A stretch of 45,415 bases of DNA from the NCBI GenBank assembly GCA_964617765.1, contig CAZTZY010000012.1, positions 1 through 45,415 on the forward strand, written 5' to 3'. This document shows, in pieces, positions 41,146 to 45,415 of this stretch. Position 1 is the first letter of the stretch. Every line of letters starts with the position of its first letter. The notes under the pieces are model-generated. The model had not been told where the DNA came from, did no database searches, and saw only the letters and a program-made list of their open reading frames with translations. The DNA is from CAZTZY01 sp964617765 (GTDB lineage Bacteria; Pseudomonadota; Gammaproteobacteria; Pseudomonadales; DT-91). A program made the translations under genes and the position numbers.

Positions 41146-41423
41146 TGGTTTCTGAAAAACCGTGGTGGGTATATATTATTGAAACCGATAAAGGCCAGTT
41201 GTATACCGGCATTACCACGGATGTAGAGCGTCGCTGGCAAGAGCATTGTGCTGTTGCCAAAGGAGAAAAAAATGCCAAGGGTGCAAAGTTTTTTCGCACA
41301 CAGTCACCCCAAAAAATTGCCTATCAGGAAAGTTTTACATCACGAAGTGATGCCAGCAAACGAGAAGCAGAATTAAAAAAAATGAACCGTGAGCAAAAAA
41401 TGGCGTTCTTGCAGTCAGCTTAA
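41142..41423 (+). CDS. GIY-YIG nuclease-domain protein (UPF0213/YhbQ-like)
   Basis: A 93-residue single-domain protein. VYIIETDKGQLYTGITTDVERRWQEH contains the GIY (here VYI) and YxG segments and the catalytic-type Arg. Then GAKFFRTQSPQKIAYQES, DASKREAELKKM with the Glu expected for metal binding. Known relatives such as YhbQ cleave DNA in vitro and have no clear role. Its last codons overlap the convergent glycosyltransferase gene by 9 bases. Confidence 0.88.
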   Translation: MMVSEKPWWVYIIETDKGQLYTGITTDVERRWQEHCAVAKGEKNAKGAKFFRTQSPQKIAYQESFTSRSDASKREAELKKMNREQKMAFLQSA

Positions 41424-42659
41424 TTTTTTCGGAGTTAAATAGATCGCCAACGCTACGCAACCTAACGGAAATACTCCCCATAAATAATTCAGGTGTGTCA
41501 TTTTGCTGAACGCCATAAAAATTACATAACTCGCATAACTACTTGTTATGCAGGTGATCAGTTGATGATGTCCGCGTTTGGCAAAAGCGATAATGGCCAG
41601 CAGGGCGAATATCAATCCAGCCAACAGGAAAGGTGTTTTAAGCCAGGCGGGTAAAAAAGACCATAAGCTGGTGTAATCACCTTCCTGGTGATGTGTCAGG
41701 TAATAGAGGATGGTAGAGGATAAAAATCCTTCCGGATGCCAGATAATGAAAGGCAGGATAATCACACCACATGCCAGCATAAATCCACTCAGGAAACGCC
41801 ACAGTGGTAATAAACCACCCATGTTTTCTTTGTTGTTATATAACATCCATGCAATACCTAAAAATATCAGCGGCGCTGGCAATAATTTACACGCTTGGGC
41901 GCAGCCTAACAAAACGCCAACCAGGAAATAACGCTGATACGCCAATGCGACAAAACCATAAAGCAAATAGGTCGAAATCAGCATATCGGTGACGCCTAAT
42001 AAAACCGCCTCAACCGAATAACGTAATACACCAAGATACGCGGTAATCGCTATTAACAGGGCGGTGCGACGTTGCTCTTTATCGGGTAATAATTTATCGA
42101 GCAATAACTTGAATGCCAGGATGTTTAATAACATTAATGCAATATGGGTTACCCGAATCGCCGCATAACCATCGAATATAAAATAGGCGGGCAGGTACGA
42201 CATCATCATTAATGGGAAGTAAGGATAACCGTGGAAATACGGTATGCCATACATGGTAATCTGGCCGTTGATGACTTCCATGTGAGGCGTATTGGCAGGA
42301 AATTGTTCTACCCATAATTGGGTTTTTGTAATGTAAGGATTCAGCCCTTGTGCAAAAGCATCTGTTGCAGCATAAGTGTTAGCCGCAATATCAATAATAC
42401 CCCCCATTTTAACCAGCCATTGAGGATGATAGAGCAATCCTGCGCAGCTGCTTATAATGGTTAAAACAATGCTCGAATAGGCAAGCACAGATAAATGGCT
42501 GTGATGATAAATAGTATTGTTTGTGGTGCCGGGTAATAACCGCCATAAAATGCCCACAGAAATGATCAAGCAAAAAAAACTTAATGGGCCATAGGTAAAT
42601 GGGAGCAAACTCATGCCGTTAAGTGCAATCAACCAAAGATATAAAGGTTTTAAGGGCAT
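41415..42659 (-). CDS. GT87-type (DUF2029) membrane glycosyltransferase
   Basis: A 414-residue protein with about ten to eleven membrane helices. The N-terminal loop AATDAFAQGLNPYITKTQLW and the following YPYFPLMMMSYLPAY match the pattern of GT-C-fold, polyprenyl-phosphate-mannose-dependent transferases (family GT87/DUF2029) in which an Asp in the first loop is catalytic. The donor or acceptor is unknown. It stands alone on the minus strand; a riboswitch for thiC lies in the 450-base region upstream of it. Confidence 0.72.
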   Translation of the reverse strand: MPLKPLYLWLIALNGMSLLPFTYGPLSFFCLIISVGILWRLLPGTTNNTIYHHSHLSVLAYSSIVLTIISSCAGLLYHPQWLVKMGGIIDIAANTYAATDAFAQGLNPYITKTQLWVEQFPANTPHMEVINGQITMYGIPYFHGYPYFPLMMMSYLPAYFIFDGYAAIRVTHIALMLLNILAFKLLLDKLLPDKEQRRTALLIAITAYLGVLRYSVEAVLLGVTDMLISTYLLYGFVALAYQRYFLVGVLLGCAQACKLLPAPLIFLGIAWMLYNNKENMGGLLPLWRFLSGFMLACGVIILPFIIWHPEGFLSSTILYYLTHHQEGDYTSLWSFLPAWLKTPFLLAGLIFALLAIIAFAKRGHHQLITCITSSYASYVIFMAFSKMTHLNYLWGVFPLGCVALAIYLTPKKLS

Positions 42660-42932
42660 GAATATAAAATCAGGCAGTCACTGGAGATAGGTGCAGCATG
42701 ACATATTTTTTGCTGAAGAAAAACCGCTCTGCTGAGGATTGTAATTCGGCCAGTCAGGAACGCTTCACTGCCGGAAAATATGAGTCAATAAATGCGGTTT
42801 CTGCATATGCTTAAAACAACGCATTATTCATGTTTCAGGAAAGGTCGGCTGAATAGGGATAAGTGCTAAACTGGATAAAAAATAGACAATCTAATTGCAT
42901 GGAGGCAATGAAGTTCGTAAACTTGTCAAAAC
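42660..42932. other. intergenic region upstream of the TPP riboswitch
   Basis: A divergent region of 273 bases. It must hold promoters for the glycosyltransferase and for thiC, but I could not place either firmly. A possible small gene lies at 42698-42814 (listed separately). No repeats or RNA genes were seen. Confidence 0.4.
42698..42814 (+). CDS. possible 38-residue small protein
   Basis: An ATG at 42698 with GGAG 11 bases upstream opens a 38-codon reading frame ending TAA (42812). It starts MTYFLLKKNRSAEDCNSASQ. There is no recognisable family and the frame could be chance. It lies between the divergent glycosyltransferase and the TPP riboswitch. Confidence 0.2.
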   Translation: MTYFLLKKNRSAEDCNSASQERFTAGKYESINAVSAYA

Positions 42933-43029
42933 GCTTGTCGGGGTGCAGGTTTTCGTGATTTTTCTGAAAACCGGCTGAGATGAATACCCGCATGACCTGA
43001 TCGAGTTAATGCTCGCGTAGGCAACAAGT
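42933..43029 (+). promoter_or_regulatory. TPP riboswitch (THI element) of thiC
   Basis: The conserved TPP-aptamer elements are present in order: GGGGTGCAGG, then the core CTGAGATGAATACCCGC, then GACCTGATCGAGTTAATGCTCGCGTAGGCAAC. Closing stem P1 is CTTGT...ACAAG (42934-42938 with 43024-43028). The hairpin GAGTTAATGCTC is P4/P5. It lies 82 bases before the thiC ATG. CACCCACCC at 43034-43042 could pair with the thiC ribosome binding site GGTGAGGG (43096-43103), so control may act at translation; that is inferred, not shown. Confidence 0.95.
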
Positions 43030-43111
43030 GGCGCACCCACCCGATTCTTTCGTTTTCATGTGTGTGTACCCGACAAGCCATTCATTTTTTAGCATGGTGA
43101 GGGTATGAGCG

Positions 43112-45028
43112 ATGAACAAACCAATTTCCACGAATAAATTGTCGGCAACAGCCGCTGTTGATGCCGCTTCAGTAGCGCCTTTTCCCAATTCCCAAAAAGT
43201 GTATGTGCAAGGCTCTCGCCCGGATATTCGTGTACCCATGCGTGAAATCAGCCTGACGCCGACAGCAATCACCGGTGCAGACGGTTCGGAGCAGTTTCAG
43301 CAAAATCCGCCAGTGCGTGTTTATGATACTTCCGGGCAGTACAGTGATCCTGCAGCCAGCATTGATGTGCGTAAAGGTTTGCCGTTAGTTCGCGAGAACT
43401 GGATTGCCGAGCGTGACGATACGTTTGTGTTGCCCAATGAATCCTCGATTTTTACCCGCGAGCGTCTGGATGATCCGGAAACTGCTCATCTGCGTTTTGA
43501 GCATATCCGCAAACCGCGTCGCGCTAATACGGGTAAAAATGTTTCGCAAATGCATTATGCCCGACAAGGCATTATCACCCCGGAAATGGAATATATCGCC
43601 ATCCGTGAGAATATGGCGTATGCGCAAATGCGTGAGCAAGGCTTGCAGGGTGAGCAGCATGCGGGTGAATCTTTTGGTGCCAGTATTCCTGGTGAGATTA
43701 CCGCTGAGTTTGTGCGATCAGAAGTAGCACGTGGGCGTGCTGTGATTCCTGCCAATATCAACCATCCTGAAGTGGAGCCAATGATTATCGGGCGTAACTT
43801 TCTCGTGAAAATTAACGGCAATATCGGTAACTCGGCATTGGGTTCCTCGATTGAAGAAGAAGTTACAAAACTCACCTGGGGTATTCGCTGGGGTGCCGAT
43901 ACCATGATGGATTTATCGACCGGCAAAAATATTCATGAAACACGCGAGTGGATTGTACGCAACTCGCCAGTACCGGTAGGCACAGTGCCGATTTACCAGG
44001 CACTGGAAAAGGTTGACGGCATTGCCGAAAACCTGACCTGGGAAATCTTCCGCGATACCTTGATAGAACAGGCGGAACAGGGCGTGGATTATTTCACCAT
44101 TCATGCCGGTGTTTTGTTACGATATGTGCCATTAACCGCTAATCGGGTGACCGGTATTGTGTCGCGCGGTGGTTCGATTATGGCGAAATGGTGTCTTGCG
44201 CATCACCAGGAAAATTTCCTCTATACCCACTTTGAAGAAATCTGTGAAATCATGAAAGCCTATGATGTCACTTTTTCGTTAGGTGACGGCTTGCGTCCAG
44301 GCTCGATTGCCGATTCCAATGATGCCGCGCAATTTGGCGAACTGGAAACGCTGGGCGAGTTAACCAAAATTGCCTGGAAACATGATGTGCAATGTTTTAT
44401 TGAAGGCCCGGGCCATGTTCCTATGCACATGATCAAGGAAAACATGGATAAACAGTTAGAGGTTTGTGGTGAGGCGCCGTTTTATACGCTGGGGCCATTA
44501 ACCACCGATATCGCTCCCGGTTATGACCATATTACATCAGGCATTGGTGCCGCAATGATCGGCTGGTACGGTTGTGCCATGCTGTGTTATGTCACCCCAA
44601 AAGAACATCTGGGATTGCCCAATAAAGATGATGTTAAGGAAGGCATCATTACCTACAAGATCGCCGCCCATGCAGCCGATTTGGCTAAAGGACATCCCGG
44701 TGCACAGTTGCGCGATAATGCCTTATCGAAGGCGCGTTTTGAGTTTCGCTGGGAAGACCAGTTTAACCTGGGTCTTGATCCGGACCGGGCGCGTTCCTAT
44801 CACGACGAAACCTTGCCAAAAGAATCTGCCAAGATTGCACATTTTTGTTCGATGTGTGGACCTAAATTCTGTTCGATGAAAATATCCCAGGACGTGCGCG
44901 ATTATGCCCGTGACCATGGCTATGAAGTGAAGGGTGATACTATAAAGCTGCTGGATATTGATGCTGAGATGCAAAAGAAGTCAGCAGAGTTCAAGGATAA
45001 AGGTTCAGAAATTTATCACAAGGCATAA
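43112..45028 (+). CDS. thiC: phosphomethylpyrimidine synthase ThiC
   Basis: A 638-residue radical-SAM enzyme that makes HMP-phosphate from AIR for thiamine synthesis. The proteobacterial N-terminal domain is present (VYVQGSRPDIRVPMREI), then the TIM barrel (FTIHAGVLLRYVPL, DVTFSLGDGLRPGS, VQCFIEGPGHVPMHMI, GPLTTDIAPGYDHI). The cluster motif near the C-terminus is CSMCGPKFC (C579, C582, C587), holding the 4Fe-4S cluster. The ATG at 43112 has GGTGAGGG eight bases upstream. It is controlled by the TPP riboswitch. A thiO-like gene follows 16 bases later. Confidence 0.97.
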   Translation: MNKPISTNKLSATAAVDAASVAPFPNSQKVYVQGSRPDIRVPMREISLTPTAITGADGSEQFQQNPPVRVYDTSGQYSDPAASIDVRKGLPLVRENWIAERDDTFVLPNESSIFTRERLDDPETAHLRFEHIRKPRRANTGKNVSQMHYARQGIITPEMEYIAIRENMAYAQMREQGLQGEQHAGESFGASIPGEITAEFVRSEVARGRAVIPANINHPEVEPMIIGRNFLVKINGNIGNSALGSSIEEEVTKLTWGIRWGADTMMDLSTGKNIHETREWIVRNSPVPVGTVPIYQALEKVDGIAENLTWEIFRDTLIEQAEQGVDYFTIHAGVLLRYVPLTANRVTGIVSRGGSIMAKWCLAHHQENFLYTHFEEICEIMKAYDVTFSLGDGLRPGSIADSNDAAQFGELETLGELTKIAWKHDVQCFIEGPGHVPMHMIKENMDKQLEVCGEAPFYTLGPLTTDIAPGYDHITSGIGAAMIGWYGCAMLCYVTPKEHLGLPNKDDVKEGIITYKIAAHAADLAKGHPGAQLRDNALSKARFEFRWEDQFNLGLDPDRARSYHDETLPKESAKIAHFCSMCGPKFCSMKISQDVRDYARDHGYEVKGDTIKLLDIDAEMQKKSAEFKDKGSEIYHKA

Positions 45029-45044
45029 AAGCCAGTAGACAGAT

Positions 45045-45415
45045 ATGAAGATAGCTATCCTGGGTGCAGGTTTAAGCGGTCGATTACTCGCATGGCAATT
45101 GCTTGAGCATGGTCATGCCGTTAGTCTTTATGATCGCGATAACGGTGATGGTGTGCAAAGTGCCGGCATCATTGCGGCAGCCATGCTGGCACCGTACAGT
45201 GAAATACTTGATGCTGAACCTGTTGTGTATCAGCAGGGCCTGGAAGGTTTTGCGTTGTGGCAGTTATGGGCTGAACAATTACTGGCTGCCACACAGATTG
45301 ATATTGGCTTGCAGCTGAATGGCAGTGTTGTGGTGGCGCATCGAAATGATATCGGAGATTACCAGCGTTTTATTAATCGATTGTCAGCACATCCATCGGT
45401 GAACCAGGCTAAAGT
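45045..45415 (+). CDS. thiO: ThiO-like FAD-dependent glycine oxidase (partial, cut by window end)
   Basis: The first 123 codons of a FAD-dependent amine oxidase, from the ATG at 45045. It begins MKIAILGAGLSGRLLAWQL, a dinucleotide-binding motif, then SLYDRDN and SAGIIAAAMLAPYSE, the pattern of DAO-family enzymes. ThiO oxidises glycine to the imine needed for thiazole synthesis; the position directly after thiC supports that reading. The right edge of the window cuts it, so the catalytic part is unseen. Confidence 0.82.
   Translation, partial: MKIAILGAGLSGRLLAWQLLEHGHAVSLYDRDNGDGVQSAGIIAAAMLAPYSEILDAEPVVYQQGLEGFALWQLWAEQLLAATQIDIGLQLNGSVVVAHRNDIGDYQRFINRLSAHPSVNQAK

Noticed and set aside
43105..43137. 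A ten-codon frame (ATG at 43105) overlapping the thiC start out of frame
   Set aside because: The ribosome binding site is only one base from this ATG and is properly spaced for 43112 instead; the frame is probably chance.

Overview
The window is a chromosomal segment of a gammaproteobacterium with moderate GC content. Several gene orders match those known from Pseudomonas and its relatives: HAD phosphatase / rppH / ptsP, ygfB-pepP-ubiH-ubiI-like, and zapA-ssrS-fthC. The exact genus cannot be fixed by eye; a Pseudomonadales/Cellvibrionales-type bacterium is my inference. No insertion sequence, prophage, CRISPR array, tRNA or rRNA was seen. The right edge cuts a thiO-like gene.

Layout. 1-5700: mixed single genes (MFS transporter, an AT-rich pair of a lipoprotein and an ORF6N protein, DUF6164, rluA, a small ion channel, DUF3301, a secreted tandem-repeat protein, a SnoaL-like protein). 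5789-10227: ilvA with a strong terminator, then a BaeS/BaeR-type two-component system followed by a CpxP/Spy-like periplasmic protein. 10241-11698 (minus): a cell-division/stationary-phase block, zapB-like, zapA, 6S RNA (ssrS), fthC. 11898-16346 (plus): ygfB, pepP, ubiH and a second ubiquinone-type hydroxylase. 16637-18265: gcvH and rlmI. 18262-21804: HAD phosphatase, rppH, ptsP. 21850-25879 (minus): a DUF1631 protein and a YeiE-like LysR regulator overlapping a CnoX-like thioredoxin.

The most unusual part is 26341-33122 (plus): a cytochrome P450, a large RND/MMPL transporter with two sterol-sensing-like membrane halves, an ABC1/UbiB-type kinase, two different hotdog thioesterases and a protein with two TM2 domains. 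I read this as a hydrophobic small-molecule or lipid modification and transport locus. About 7 kb downstream (40111-40908) is a membrane protein whose C-terminal half strongly resembles eukaryotic steroid 5-alpha-reductases. The substrate is unknown.

33171-41423 holds a cyclic-nucleotide-binding protein without a DNA-binding domain, yejK, two DUF1566 secreted proteins, a hexose-6-phosphate mutarotase, a DnaJ-related protein, a HopJ-family protein, a two-winged-helix plus nuclease-like fusion, ppnP, DUF1653 and a GIY-YIG protein. 41415-42659 (minus) is a GT87-type membrane glycosyltransferase. The window ends with a TPP riboswitch controlling thiC and the start of a thiO-like gene.

A family of near-perfect palindromes (core GACGTWGCATGCWACGTC) lies directly after stop codons at three places (21812, 32618, 33128). 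A different palindrome is at 2494.
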